In this document: piece after piece, positions 10,708 through 21,446 of the stretch
Layout of the letters: every line of letters begins with the position of its first letter
Numbering within the stretch: the stretch's first letter is position 1
Assembly: GCA_028984105.1 (NCBI GenBank)
Contig: CM054804.1
Span: 26,525,057 to 26,589,056 of the forward strand
Source of the DNA: Lavandula angustifolia
Lineage: Eukaryota; Streptophyta; Magnoliopsida; Lamiales; Lamiaceae
DNA: 64,000 nucleotides
Reading direction: 5' to 3'
Translations under genes and position numbers: made by a program
Notes under the pieces: model-generated
What the model saw: the letters and a program-made list of their open reading frames with translations, nothing else
The model's database searches: none
What the model was told of the DNA's origin: nothing

Positions 10708-11871
10708 TAAACTTTCAGGGTTGTATGCTTTTTACTATCAAATGTTTTACACTGAATTCTTTAACACCTGCACGAGGTTTATTCTCAATAACTAAGTTTG
10801 CATATATGATTATTACACTGAGAAGACCTATATGTTGCACATCAGCCAAAACAATCAGATATATTTTGGTCAAGTCATGTGGATTCTTAAAATAGTATGT
10901 ATAGATATACTTTTCTCAGATTTGTAGGCTGGTTCCAATCGTTTTGGACGACATCAAGGATATCAAATAATCTACAGAACTACATGCCAAACACCAAAAT
11001 CTGATGACAAGAGGAAGATAATCAATCTTCTGATAGGTAAATCCATGAAGATAGTAGAATTAGAGTAAATAGAGAAGGTTGAGCTCTGCAACCAGGCAGT
11101 AGAGAGCATCACTGGCATGTTAACTTAAATTTATTCTCATTGTTTATTAGCATTTGAAATATCCGAAAGCTTGGATGCTCTGTATTCTTATTACCTGAGG
11201 ATATAATTGAGGTATATTCACGAGTAGCACTTTTGACATGAAAGCAGTTGTTATTGCAACCATATAGGATGTGCTCATTCCATAGCCTTCAATCGGATAG
11301 TATAAATATTGTTTATGTACTTCAATATCATCTCAGATTTGTAGAAAACGTAATTATCTCTGGCATTGGTTTTAAGTCTGTTGTTAAGGCTTAAGTGTAG
11401 ATGTATAACACATATTAAACAAAAAGTTAACCTCCCGCCTCAGGTGAACCAGAAGATGATGCTGACCCTGACTGCAAGCATCATGTACTGGAGCCTGCAA
11501 CGAAAGGCCGGAGGATCCGAGCCTCCATCTCCCACTCAGCAGGATGACGAAGCATCTGCGGATGGTAACACAAAATTGGTTCAAGAATATGATAATGCCT
11601 AGTTGGTTAAGAGCTGCTGCAAGTCAGTGGTGAATAGCTGTTTTGACAAACTAATGATCCTGCAACAGCTGAAAAAGAGGGTGTTTTGAATATACATATA
11701 TAGTTGCAAATTTTAGATTTGTTTGGAGATTTAGGTTCCGGAAGATAGACTCAGCAAGCAAGACAGATGAAGAAAAATAGGTAGCTCCTAAAAGTTTATA
11801 AGATGATTGAGTATTTTAAGTAAAAAAAATATACAATCTGGTATCAAACAGATGGAAAAAACAGTAGCTAA

Positions 11872-12360
11872 TCAAAAGAGATCATACAGGAGCCAGAGTC
11901 TGAGGATACAGAAACACATTCTTCGAATCAAATAGCGAAAGATAATCAGGATAATAAAGGAAAGCGGCTGATCCCTTAATTTCACCAGCTCTTTCAAATG
12001 CTCATCAACAAAGCTGAAAGCCATGATCTTGCCGGAGCTAGTAAAAACCAAACTGCTCGTCTGCCCGTCCAAGGCAGTAAAAAGGAGAATGGTCTCAAGA
12101 AGAGGATAATACCCAATTCCGCAACTGTATTCCAATCGCCACAGAAAAGGAAAAGGATCTCTCTCCTGCATCTCCCACAACTTCACGCATTGGTCCTCTT
12201 GTTCATGGATGAGGTAGAGATGGCCATTCGATTCTAGAATTCGACTAGCAAGTAATCCACTAACGAGTTGACATACTTCTTTTACCAATATCGTAACACC
12301 AAATCTCATCATCAGATGTCCAGTAGATCGAGCCGTTGCAGTGAACTTCGGAGGAAAATG
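11872..12360 (-). pseudogene. F-box-associated domain relic
   Basis: Read on the minus strand, about 12360-12240 gives VHCNGSIYWTSDDEIWCYD. The adjacent frame gives GHLYLIHEQ, CVKLWEM, LDGQTSSLVFTSSGKIMAFS and LKELVKL. These are the typical blades of the F-box-associated (kelch-like) domain of plant F-box proteins, which act as substrate adaptors of SCF ubiquitin ligases. The two parts lie in different frames and no F-box is present upstream, so this is a truncated, frame-shifted copy. Confidence 0.6.
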
Positions 12361-12636
12361 CCAAATTGGAGGTTTATTTCACATAGATAGAGATTAGCAT
12401 AAGTGCGTTAGTGATTTATGTTTTATGTGATTCGCATGCAAATAGACAATTTAAATTGACTTTAATGTTTATTTTGTTTCACTACTTCAGTGTGATTTAA
12501 TTTAGTTATGATTTTGTGTTTGTGATACTTTTACTTAGCGCATTTGATACTTTTACTATATGAATTGATACTCCTCCGAATACTTGGTGATTTTACTTAA
12601 CCAATTGACATATTTACCCATACGTGATAGGTTAAT

Positions 12637-14520
12637 ATGGTAAGGGCAAGAGGTCGTGCATCTGTCAAAGATATTCAAGTACCTGCAGTTGATGTTAATG
12701 TGGCGGGAGTCAATGTTACCGCTGCAGTTAAAATCCCCGTACAAGTCGAATTTCCGATAGATGTAGTCCCTATATCAGTGTTTCCACTCTCTGAAGTTCC
12801 TGTGGCAGCAGCTAGGAGAAGGGGAGGACAGAGAATTTGTCGTGAAGTTCCTTTATGGAAGAAGAGGGCAGTAGTCACTGCTCCAAATAAAGCTCATGCT
12901 GCAGATCAAGCTTCTGTTGCAATTGAAGCCCCAGCTGCATTCGTAGCTCCTGCTGCGGTACGAATTCCTTCTGAAGTTGAAACTCGTACTATTAAAGCTC
13001 CTTTTGAAGTTGAAGCCCCTTCTGATGTTAAAGGCCCTGATGAAGTTGAAGCTCCTTCTACGTCATAGGAGTTGAGGGTCCTAGTGAAGTTGAATCTCCT
13101 CCTGCCGTTATAGGAGTTGAAGTTCCTACTGGAGGCGAAGGAGATTCTGCAGCTGAAGGTTCCTGTGCAGTTGAACCTCCCACTAGAGATATACTTGCTT
13201 GAGTTGTAGATTCTCTAAATTTGGATAGAAATTTAGATAAAGTTAATGTTAGTGCGAAGAAGATCAAGAAAGTTGCAGATGCGGTTTCTAATATTAGGAA
13301 AAAGGCCACAAAAGCTCTGGGTGCAAATTGCAATATTAGGAAAAAGCCCATCAAAGATCTAGTTTTTTGATAGTAGGATCAAGACCAAGAAATCTTTCAA
13401 TAAAGCTCCTGGTATGTTGAAGAAGTAAGTCATTAGATGATGTATCTACAAGGAAGAAGGAGGTCAAGATAGCAGGAGATGTTGTCACAACACATCGTGT
13501 TACTAAACGTAAAAGAAAACAAGGAGCAATTGAAGTGCATGAAAGCATCAATAAGCCCAATGAAGCGAAAGAGTAAGTCATTTTACTTAGCATGAAAATA
13601 ACTTAAAAAAATTTATTTCTAATACTTGCTTTTGTTTCTGATTTATTTGTAGTACTCCAGCCACTCTTATGGTTAAGTGTAAGTCTGCTCGTCTTTGCCA
13701 CATCATTTCACAGTTGAGTGATCTACAAAAAGCAACCCTAATGAAATAGGGTTTGGTGGTCTTCTCAGATCTGCATGAATTTATGTACATACCATGGAGT
13801 AAGATGTGGTTTCTAACAAATTTTAATCCTATTTGTTGCACTTTAACGTTTTCAAACATAAGATAATTGCTTATACCACCGATGATGTCGAGATTTTCTA
13901 CTTTCTAGAAATGTGAGCAATATTGATAGTTTTCTACATGATTTAAGAGTATATATGAACCGAACAAGAAAAAATGTGAATCAATCTAATGGTGATTGAT
14001 TTGTTAAGTGAACGGGGGGGGGTTATTTCACATGTTTATTTGTCCGTCTAGTTTCCTCGACATTTCTAGGATTCTTAGTTTTGATTGATACACTTTTACA
14101 ATAGAACGATTGTGCAAAGGTGTTCATTCTATGAAAAAATGTTAGTGGTTGTATTTTAATTGTCCCTCTTATGTATTTCTACCGTTTCATGTGGTTAGTT
14201 AAGGCTGAAAGCATTATCTAACCTCTTATAAGCATTGGACATCGGTTAAGTTGAAGGAGAGGTTAGAATTAGAGGTTGCTAGTGATGAGTTCAGGCGGGG
14301 TTGGGTAGAAGATTTGTACCCGGTTAGTTTGAGGAATAAGAAGCAAATGTTCCAAGCGTCGCCGATTGAAGCTCCATTCAAAGATTAAGAATCACCACTT
14401 GTAGGCAAATATGTCTCATCTCAAGGAGATGAATCAGATAATCGAGTATTAATGTATAATCTACCTAGTAGTGAGAAGAATGCGATTAAAACAATTGCAA
14501 AAGATGTTAGTATCTATTTC
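12637..14520 (+). pseudogene. Transposon-protein relic (probably of a Ulp1-containing MULE)
   Basis: 12637-13068 is an open frame of 143 codons starting MVRARGRASVKD, with low-complexity PSEVE/APFEVEAPSDV repeats. Degenerate frames follow (KKIKKVADAVSNIRKKATK, about 13255-13310). About 13665-13860 reads KSARLCHIISQLSDLQKATL and later DLHEFMYIPW and FLTNFNP. A piece near 14400 reads LVGKYVSSQGDESD. The middle segment resembles a conserved stretch in plant transposon proteins that also carry a C-terminal Ulp1 peptidase; this is from memory and weakly supported. No catalytic domain is visible. Several stops separate the pieces. Confidence 0.4.
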
Positions 14521-16972
14521 TTTTAATAAAAGTGTCAATTGTGGTCAACAAAAGTTGTTTTTATAAAATTAATTGTCATGAATTTTTGTTTAATGTTTCT
14601 GTTAGTTGTTTTCATCGAGGTTTGTGGTTGATGCTTCATTGATGTTCTGTTTGTATGAATGGAATCATTTTTTCTTGGTGCAACAAAATTGTAGAGTTTC
14701 ATGGACGTTCTGTTTGCATTGACCAAAAGTGTTGATTTTATTGAGCAAGCGTGTCATTTTGTGGAGTAACAATTGTGTAGAAAAATAATGTAATTTATTA
14801 TTTAAAATTGTGAATTTTATACATTTTCAATCCATTGTAATTTGGTGGGAACAAACCTATCATATTGAATTGAATAAAATGTCATTTTTTTTCAAAAAGT
14901 GTCATTATTTTTACAAAGAGTTTCGATTGCTCTGATTAATAGTCATTTTTGTATTATGTGTTTTATTGGGCTTGCACGGGACATTCTTACTTCTCAAAAG
15001 GGGTTGAGATTCATCACTCGCGTCCATCTTGAGAGATTGAAGAATTTAAGCGTAAAAAATGCAGACAATCGCAAGGAACATCCTCTCAGTAGTCTGCGGC
15101 TATTGCGCCATCTCCCAATTTTTTCGCCCTATTTTTGCAGCCGTAAAAGATTGACGAATTGAACACCATATTCCTACTTTTTCGCCGTCTTTGTACTCCA
15201 CCACCACCTCGATAATTGCTCCGCACTATCTCACAGTTGATCGACCCTTGAAGGACATAATTGGAGTGTTGGTCTCTACACTGCGAACGAGCTAAGAGTT
15301 TTTGTATTCTTCATCAATGGGTTGCGTTTTATTTTTTATTTTTTATTTTTAAGTAAATCAAAGTCAGGTCAATATTGAAATGGAGCCAGAAATCGGATCC
15401 CTGCGACCCGGCGCAGGTGCAACTGGCGTACGGGAGAGTGCCTATTTCTGTTATTTAGTTTTAAGAAAGTAGAATTGTTTGATTAATATCGAGATTATTT
15501 ATGAAATCTATTTATAATTCCAAGGATACGAATATATTAATAAATTTATGATCGTAGGGATGAAAATTATAATTTATAATTTTAAGGATACGGTTTGCCA
15601 CTTTTAGGAGTACTTACGAAAAAGGAAGATTTGGCCTTTTCATTTGGGTTGAGGGTCATCATAAGAGTTGAGATAAGATATGTACATCCAGAGGCGGACA
15701 TAGGGGGTGTGTAGGTGGGGGTGGTCGTAGCCCTCAATTTTTGTGCCGAGGTTGAAACTCGTGTATAATATTTGCTATAAAAAATTTTCTTCTTCACTTT
15801 GCAAGAGTATAAGATACTGGAATATGAATTTAAATTTTTTTTAAATTTAATTAATCTAATTGAGCTTGGAGAATTGAAAATGGATAATATTCTAACTGGG
15901 TCTAGGCCTAAAGAGTTAAAAATAGATAAGATAATTAAGTTGGTCCAATATTCCATTACTACTAAGAATTTTACTTGTATTCATTCGTTCCAAAATAGAA
16001 CTTAGAAAAGAAAAAAGTGAGCGGAAGAGAGAGTTGAAGAAAAGAAAGAAGGCTGAAACTAACGAACCGCTGAAAGTGGAGTACTTATATAATCATTTTT
16101 GTTATGTCAACTCTTTTTGTTATTTTAGCCATTGCTTTTGTCTTCATTTTTTAAATGTACCTAAACTCTCTCTCTCTTGACAAAAAATGGGCGATTGTAA
16201 TCAAGTTTAAAACGTTTGTGAAATGCTGTTCCGTCAGATGTATACAAAATCTATGATGAGATAAATTGTTGCATTCTCGAGGCACGTAAAAGATTACAAT
16301 TTGAAAATCAGTAGTTGACTTGGGACCATTTTTGTGCACTGTCCAAGCTAAGCTTGTCCCTTTAACCTTTATCTGCATCAAATCCCCATCTTTATAGATT
16401 TCATGTGATTGCACTTAATTACGAACTACACAATTAAGAGGTCAAAGGCTACTCAGCATATATTCTTAGTAGTGGCTAACAAACTTGAGACTCTTAATTT
16501 TGCATTATATATGTAATGCTCATTAAAGCAACTACAGCAGCATTGCATTCCTTGAACTCGATTCATTTGCAACCTTCTTGATTGCTTGTATTTGTGAATT
16601 AGCATTAAGGAAAGAGGAAATGCTTGTGATCAGTTAATCTTTTTATTTATTTATTTTTTTAAAATATGCTTTTGGTTGATGAGATTTGGAGGAAAATGGC
16701 ATGTGAATTTGAGTGGTGAGCTGAGAGAGTGGCACATGGCATCTCTCATTTCCATGGTCTTTTGATGTTTTTAAGAGAATAAATGAGCAGATGAGGACCA
16801 CTCGTTTATGTTGGGGAAACACACACAGTCTTGTTTTTTAATTATACAAACAGTGGGAAAAGCTCTTAGAAAATGGTGTCTTTGAAGCCTGGAAACAGCC
16901 CTAAAACTTACCAGTTTTTTCAAAAACCAAGAAACCAGTTCATCCACACCTGCTTCCTCATAATTTTTCATT
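14521..16972. other. Intergenic, no gene seen
   Basis: AT-rich. The first 400 bases repeat the words AGTGTCATT and TTGTGGTCAA-like strings and may be the tail of the transposon relic to the left. Open frames at 14899-15162 and 15799-16005 are short and match nothing I recognise. 15680-15760 has a GC-richer patch (GAGGCGGACATAGGGGG) of a type common at transposon edges; I cannot assign it. Confidence 0.5.
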
Positions 16973-17606
16973 GTGGTAATACCCACTGGGGGCCAAAATG
17001 GAAAAAAAAAACACAAAGATAGCCTAAAACTTAAAAAAAACACAAAAGTAGCCATTTTGTTTTTATCCGGCGGGGCCGATGGGAGGGCCGATGGAGGGCC
17101 GATGGATCCATCGGCCCTTTGTATTTTTTTATTGTTTTTTTTCAATAAGGGCCGATGGCCTTCATTTTTTTTTTTTTTTTTCTTTTCTACTGAGACCTTC
17201 TTCGATTATTTTTTTCTTAGTAATTTTTTTTTTTTAAATTTGAATATATATGAGGGCCCTCCTTCTTAGTAATTTTTTTTTTAAATTTGTATACATATGA
17301 GGGCCGATGCCCTCAAAGAAAAAAAAATAATGAAAAAAAAAGAAATACTAATTTGTATACATATGAGGGCCGATCCCATTTAAAGTGATATGAGGGCCAT
17401 CGGCTCTCACAGGGCCGATGCCCTTTCAATTTATTTTTTTTTTTTTTTTTTTTTTATTGGAGGGCCTATGGATTCCATCGGCCCTCCATCGGCCCCCATC
17501 GGCCCTGCGCCGTATAAGGACAAAATGGCTACATTTGTGTTTTTTTTTAGTGATGGGCTATATATGTGTGTGTATATTCACTGTGTGGCTACTGTTAAAA
17601 ATGCCC
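16973..17606. mobile_element. Non-autonomous foldback element, copy 1 (GGGCCGAT family)
   Basis: 634 bp flanked by a perfect 9-bp duplication TTTTTCATT (16964-16972 and 17607-17615). The left arm (about 17025-17090) and right arm (about 17490-17555) are imperfect inverted repeats: GTAGCCATTTTGT and GGCCGATGGG on the left against reverse-complement counterparts on the right. The interior is made of GGGCCGATG words, poly-T and poly-A runs. Copy 2 at 39190-39791 begins and ends at the same points, which confirms the borders. A 9-bp duplication suggests mobilisation by a Mutator-like transposase (inference). No coding capacity. Confidence 0.85.
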
Positions 17607-17713
17607 TTTTTCATTCTACTCTTGGTTGACACTTTCCTAAAAGTTTCTTCCTCTCTCCCTCTCTCTCTCAAACTTTCCCTTAGTTTGTGTCCTTTCATAC
17701 CTTGCTCCAAAAG

Positions 17714-18286
17714 ATGGCCTGTTGTCTGTATTTTCCCCAGGGCTCAAGAACCTGGTTAGCTCTTCTTGTTCCAATATTTGCAGTATTTGCGAGGTTTTCA
17801 TCAGACCATATCACTACTCTCTTCATTCCTATCACCTTCATCTTCCTCTCAACTATGTTTCTCCTCACAATCTCGAAAAAAAAAACTATCATACTAAAAG
17901 AAGCCCCTTTAGCAGTTCAAGCTAAAATGGATAAGAAGGCCGGAAAAGGAAAAGATCTATATTCAGAGAGTGAAAGCATGGATCAATGTTCAAGCATTTC
18001 AAGTGAAGATCACTCTTCTGATATGGAGTGGCCTTATAATATGGGACAGAGGGTGGAGTGCTCCGATGGGTCGATATCGGATGAAGAGAGCCTGATTGAG
18101 ATAGCCATCCCAAGTGGGCAGTTTGTCAAAGATGATCTGAGGTGGAGTGTCAAGTGCTGCAAACTCTCTCCAGAATCGATGTTTGAGAAGGATTTCTGGG
18201 CAGAGATTTATGAGATGAATGAAGAGGATAATTTGATTGAGATTGACATCAACATTGGATCAACCATCAAATGTTCAAGCTTTTGA
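17714..18286 (+). CDS. Small membrane protein of unknown function, 190 aa
   Basis: Single-exon frame with ATG at 17714. The N-terminus (MACCLYFPQG) is followed by two hydrophobic segments, about residues 12-27 and 33-53, then a basic patch (KKKTI) and a long acidic, Ser-rich region. Two related acidic motifs stand out: DEESLIEIAIPSGQF and EEDNLIEIDINIGS near the C-terminus. This layout (two membrane segments plus repeated LIEI motifs) matches an uncharacterised plant family I know only as hypothetical membrane proteins. A CT-rich stretch (about 17640-17670), typical of plant leaders, lies just upstream. The protein is probably anchored in a membrane with the acidic tail in the cytosol (inference). 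Its neighbours are all transposons, so they tell nothing about function. Confidence 0.72.
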   Translation: MACCLYFPQGSRTWLALLVPIFAVFARFSSDHITTLFIPITFIFLSTMFLLTISKKKTIILKEAPLAVQAKMDKKAGKGKDLYSESESMDQCSSISSEDHSSDMEWPYNMGQRVECSDGSISDEESLIEIAIPSGQFVKDDLRWSVKCCKLSPESMFEKDFWAEIYEMNEEDNLIEIDINIGSTIKCSSF

Positions 18287-18692
18287 AAAAACCTCAACTT
18301 ATGGTTTTTGATCCATTTGGATTTATGTAAGCTTCGGTGGGTTATGAGTTCAGGTTGTAGGTTTAGAGTGGGCAACAGCATGAGTGGTTTTGCTCTTTGT
18401 TTGTGCAGCCAAAGTATGTATACTTTTTTCTTTATTTTAACCATAATGAGTATCCAGTTACAGAAACTAAAGATCTGGTGCATATTTAAAGTTGTATGTA
18501 TATAGTAATTAAATTGCCCCTTTGTTTCTTTCTTTCTTGTCAGTGCACATTAAAGTTAATATCGTTAATCAATTGATCCCCAATTACTTTCTTCATATGC
18601 CTTTTCCGCAGCTATAATTATGGCATGAACTATGGCTTCAGTCCACCACGTGACACACACACTCTCTCTCTATGTATATATGTATAAGTATA
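18287..18692. other. 3' flank of the small gene, no further gene seen
   Basis: Probable 3' untranslated region and spacer; contains a CT-repeat near 18660 and the palindrome CACGTG at 18648. Nothing else supported. Confidence 0.4.
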
Positions 18693-19007
18693 TAGGGGAA
18701 TAATTTTTTGAGATCGCCTCCTTATAGTGTGAATAGTGTACAGTGCACTTTTAATAAAAATGTAAATGCACTTTATAGTTGATAATACTGTATTTTTACG
18801 TAATACACTTTCGAATTGATAATAGTGCATTACTCGTAATGCACTTTTCATATAAATGTAATGCACTTTAGAGTTGATAATGATTCATTTTTTCTCCTCT
18901 CGGAAAGTGCATTATTATCCACCGTAAAATATATTACATTTGCATTAAAGTGCACTGTGCATTTTTTTTACACTATAAAGAGGTGTTAACAAAAGAACCG
19001 CTCCCTA
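18693..19007. mobile_element. Inverted-repeat element 1 of the (TA)n cluster
   Basis: The left end (TAGGGGAATAATTTTTTGAG, then CTTATAGTGTGAATA) is an imperfect inverted copy of the right end (CACTATAAAG...GAACCGCTCCCTA). The interior repeats the word TGCACTTTA in both orientations. TA-rich sequence bounds it on both sides. No coding capacity; class unclear, MITE-like. Confidence 0.6.
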
Positions 19008-19017
19008 TCTATATACA

Positions 19018-19275
19018 TAGGAGAAGGTTCAAATGTGAACATGCTCTTATCGTGCGAACACTGCACTTTAAAGACAAATGTACTGCACTTTATAAATGAT
19101 AATATTGCACTTTAAGTACTGCACTTTCAAAATGATCAGACTGCGCTTAAGGGACATTTTTGTAATCTGATAAATAAAGTTGCTTTATATTTTCCTTGAA
19201 AGTGCAATACATTTTTCTTGAAAGTGTAGTGGTCACACGTTCACACAATAAGGACTGATCACATGGGAACCATTC

Positions 19276-19278
<3 letters not shown>
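19018..19278. mobile_element. Inverted-repeat element 2 of the (TA)n cluster
   Basis: The left end (TAGGAGAAGGTTCAAATGTG) and the right end (CACATGGGAACCATTCCAC) are imperfect inverted repeats, with further inverted matches such as TGCGAACACTGCACTTT. It abuts a (TA)n tract on the right and shares TGCACTTT words with element 1. Confidence 0.55.

Positions 19279-19316
<38 letters not shown>
19279..19316. repeat. (AT)n microsatellite
   Basis: 38 bp of uninterrupted AT dinucleotides between inverted-repeat elements 2 and 3. Confidence 0.95.
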
Positions 19317-19319
<3 letters not shown>

Positions 19320-20706
19320 TTGGATCTTTTAGGAACACATGCTTAATGAAGTAACGAACACATCACAACCTTTCATTTTATTAGATGTGTGGTTGTAATT
19401 AAAGTAGGTATTTTTTATTTTTATTTTATATCATTAAGTATATTATAGTCAATTTCACTTTATTATCTTATTCATCATGCTTCTTTCATTCTATTGGAGA
19501 AATCGAGATTTAATGTCATTTTTTCTTCTTTTCGCCCCCTCGAGCATAAAAAATACGAATAAAGTGCATAAAAAAACTTATGCACTTTATTCGTATTTTT
19601 ATGCACTTTATTCGTATTTTTTATGCACTTCATTTTTAATTTATGCACTTTATTCGTAAATTTTATACACTTTATTTTTTATGTACTCGACAAACCCTAA
19701 ATCCCAATAATTGACAGGAACTGAGGAATTGCATCTCTACTCCAAAAATTCGTCGATTCCTCAACTCCAATCAATTATTCAAACTCTAAATCTCAATCTT
19801 AATCCTAAAAACTACAAGATTAAGGATTTGAGTAATTGAAATCAGCAAAATTGAATCTCAATCAATTCCCTCATCATCTCAATCAATTTATGCAAAATGT
19901 AATCTCCATTAACATCCAAATAAAATAAACAGCATCCAGTTTCATAACCTAACAATTCCTGACTCAATTCCATGAACATCCTAACAAAACACAACCCCAA
20001 AATCATGAACACTCATGAATCCTTCTTCAATTCCATGTCCAACCTTTTTATTTCAATCAATTTCTTCCACAATTGGCCCAACGAGAGAAATCTGAGGCCA
20101 AGTGTTTCACTCTTTCACTAGCGGCGATGCTCCACTGTGCCGAGAAGGAGAAGCGGCGGCGCTCGACTGTGCGGAGAAGCAGCGGCGCGCGACTTTCACC
20201 AGCGGCAATCTTGAAAATCGGAGTCATCTCCGGCGACGGCGTAGTCGTCTTAATCTTCGGCGAATAGCTCGTAGGCGAGGAAGAAAATAAATTAAGAGAG
20301 AGAGAAGAGAGAGAACCTGTGATTTCTTAATTCTTCCAGATTAGAGATAGCGATAGAGAAGAGAGAGAGAGAACTTGTAATTTATTCTTCCAGATCTAGA
20401 GATAGCGAGAGAGAACTTGTGATTTTCTGCGAGAGAGAAGAGAGAGAGAGAGAACTTGTGATGAGAAGAGAGAGAGAACTTGTGAGAGAAATTGTGATTT
20501 TCTGCGAGAGGAAAGAGGGAGAGAGAAAGGAGAAAATCAGGGAGAGGGAGGAGAGATGGATGGACACGGATATTGATAAATTTGGATCTTTCTTTAATTT
20601 TGCTTAAATAATATAACTATTAATCTCAACCCTACATCTCACATAATAGAAGGTAGATAATTGTTCCTAATTCCTTCATTAAGGGGGTGTTCCTTATTGA
20701 ACTCTC

Positions 20707-20710
<4 letters not shown>
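19317..20710. mobile_element. Inverted-repeat element 3 of the (TA)n cluster, about 1.4 kb
   Basis: The left end carries TTTTAGGAACACATGCTTAATG; the right end, read in reverse complement, carries AATAAGGAACACCCCCTTAATG. Matches continue inward (GATGTGTGG against GATGTAGGG). (TA)n tracts flank both ends. The interior holds GC-rich sequence at 20090-20280 with a 64-codon open frame, and a GA-rich minisatellite. The interior could be a captured host fragment, but I recognise no gene in it. Confidence 0.6.
20290..20545 (+). repeat. GA-rich minisatellite
   Basis: At least five imperfect units built on GAGAGAGAACTTGTGAT with spacers such as TTCTTCCAGAT and TTTTCTGCGAGAG. Open frames here (for example minus strand 20382-20567) are products of the repeat and not genes. 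Confidence 0.8.

Positions 20711-20767
<57 letters not shown>
20711..20767. repeat. (AT)n microsatellite
   Basis: About 57 bp of AT dinucleotides separating inverted-repeat element 3 from the left end of the FAR1-type element. Confidence 0.95.
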
Positions 20768-20770
<3 letters not shown>

Positions 20771-21446
20771 GGTCTTTTGAGAATATGGTCTTAATGAGAG
20801 CATAGGAACAAATATCAACCCTTCATTTGTGTGATGTGTGGTTAAGATTGGATCTGACTTTTTGAAGTTTTCAAAATAAGGAGCTCATTAATGACATTTT
20901 CGTAGTTTTGCATGCCGCATTAAGGGTTTTTTTATATTTGTCAATGTAATGTTTTGAGAAGTGATCTTGAATGCTTGGAGCGGCTTCTACATTCATGGGA
21001 GGGAAGAGAAAGCAAATTTTATGTGCAAATTAAACGTGAGGATGAGCAAATAAATCAAGAACGATTTCGAAGGAGGAAGGATCTTCGATATTGTGCTCAT
21101 TTCGGAGGTGTCTTTCATGTTTTCGAATAAATCAACAAAGGTCTCAAAATATAGGTATAATTTCTCTTTGAATGGCTACGGATTTTAGTGTTTTCACTAT
21201 GTTTTTTTATAGTTTTGAACTGAGTGTAACCTATTTTGTCTTGTTTTGTTGTCTTACATGCATTCCTTGTAATGGGTGTAATCAATTTTGCTCAATTTTT
21301 GCTAATTTTTGTTTCTTCATAATATGAACATTCTCGAATTCTTATACATATTTAATGATGGTGGTGCTATAGGAGTTTGCATTGTTGTCCAATATTAGTT
21401 TATTCACAATTAGTTGTAATTCAATGTCCCTTTTCGTGTTTTATTA
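20768..21446 (+). other. Left flank of the FAR1-type transposon
   Basis: Starts AGGGGTCTTTTGAGAATATG directly after the (TA)n tract. Its layout (GAGAATATGGTCTTAATGAG, then ACCCTTCATTTGTG) parallels the left end of element 3, so it is probably the terminus of the transposon that carries the transposase relic at 21447. The matching right end was not found. Confidence 0.45.

Larger units (their letters stand above)
1..11602 (+). pseudogene. Fimbrin (plastin) pseudogene, interrupted by a retrotransposon
   Basis: Fimbrins cross-link actin filaments through tandem calponin-homology domains. Five exon-like pieces are visible. 1-70 reads LNLAFVAQIFQHR and ends at a GT donor. 9609-9770 begins RNGLTAVESS and contains FRLWINSLG. 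9844-10043 contains PGSVNWKQASKPPIKMPFR and SLVNIAGNDVVQGNKK. A piece ending at 11211 reads RKLGCSVFLLPEDIIE. One starting at 11444 reads VNQKMMLTLTASIMYWSLQ and runs to a stop at 11602. Splice phases of the first three pieces agree. It is broken: exon 9609-9770 has an in-frame TGA directly before FRLWINSLG, and the exons that should lie between 10043 and about 11164 (the AFLWQLMRF part) are absent. The gypsy element at 239-9438 fills the intron between the first two pieces. The 5' part of the gene lies outside the window. Family assignment is firm; loss of function is inferred from the stop and missing exons. Confidence 0.88.

Noticed and set aside
16771..17145. Minus-strand frame with Pro-Ser-Ala repeats (PPSALPSAPPDK)
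   Set aside because: Produced by the GGGCCGAT repeats of the foldback element.
20382..20607. Small open frames on both strands at 20382-20607
   Set aside because: They are translations of the GA-rich minisatellite.
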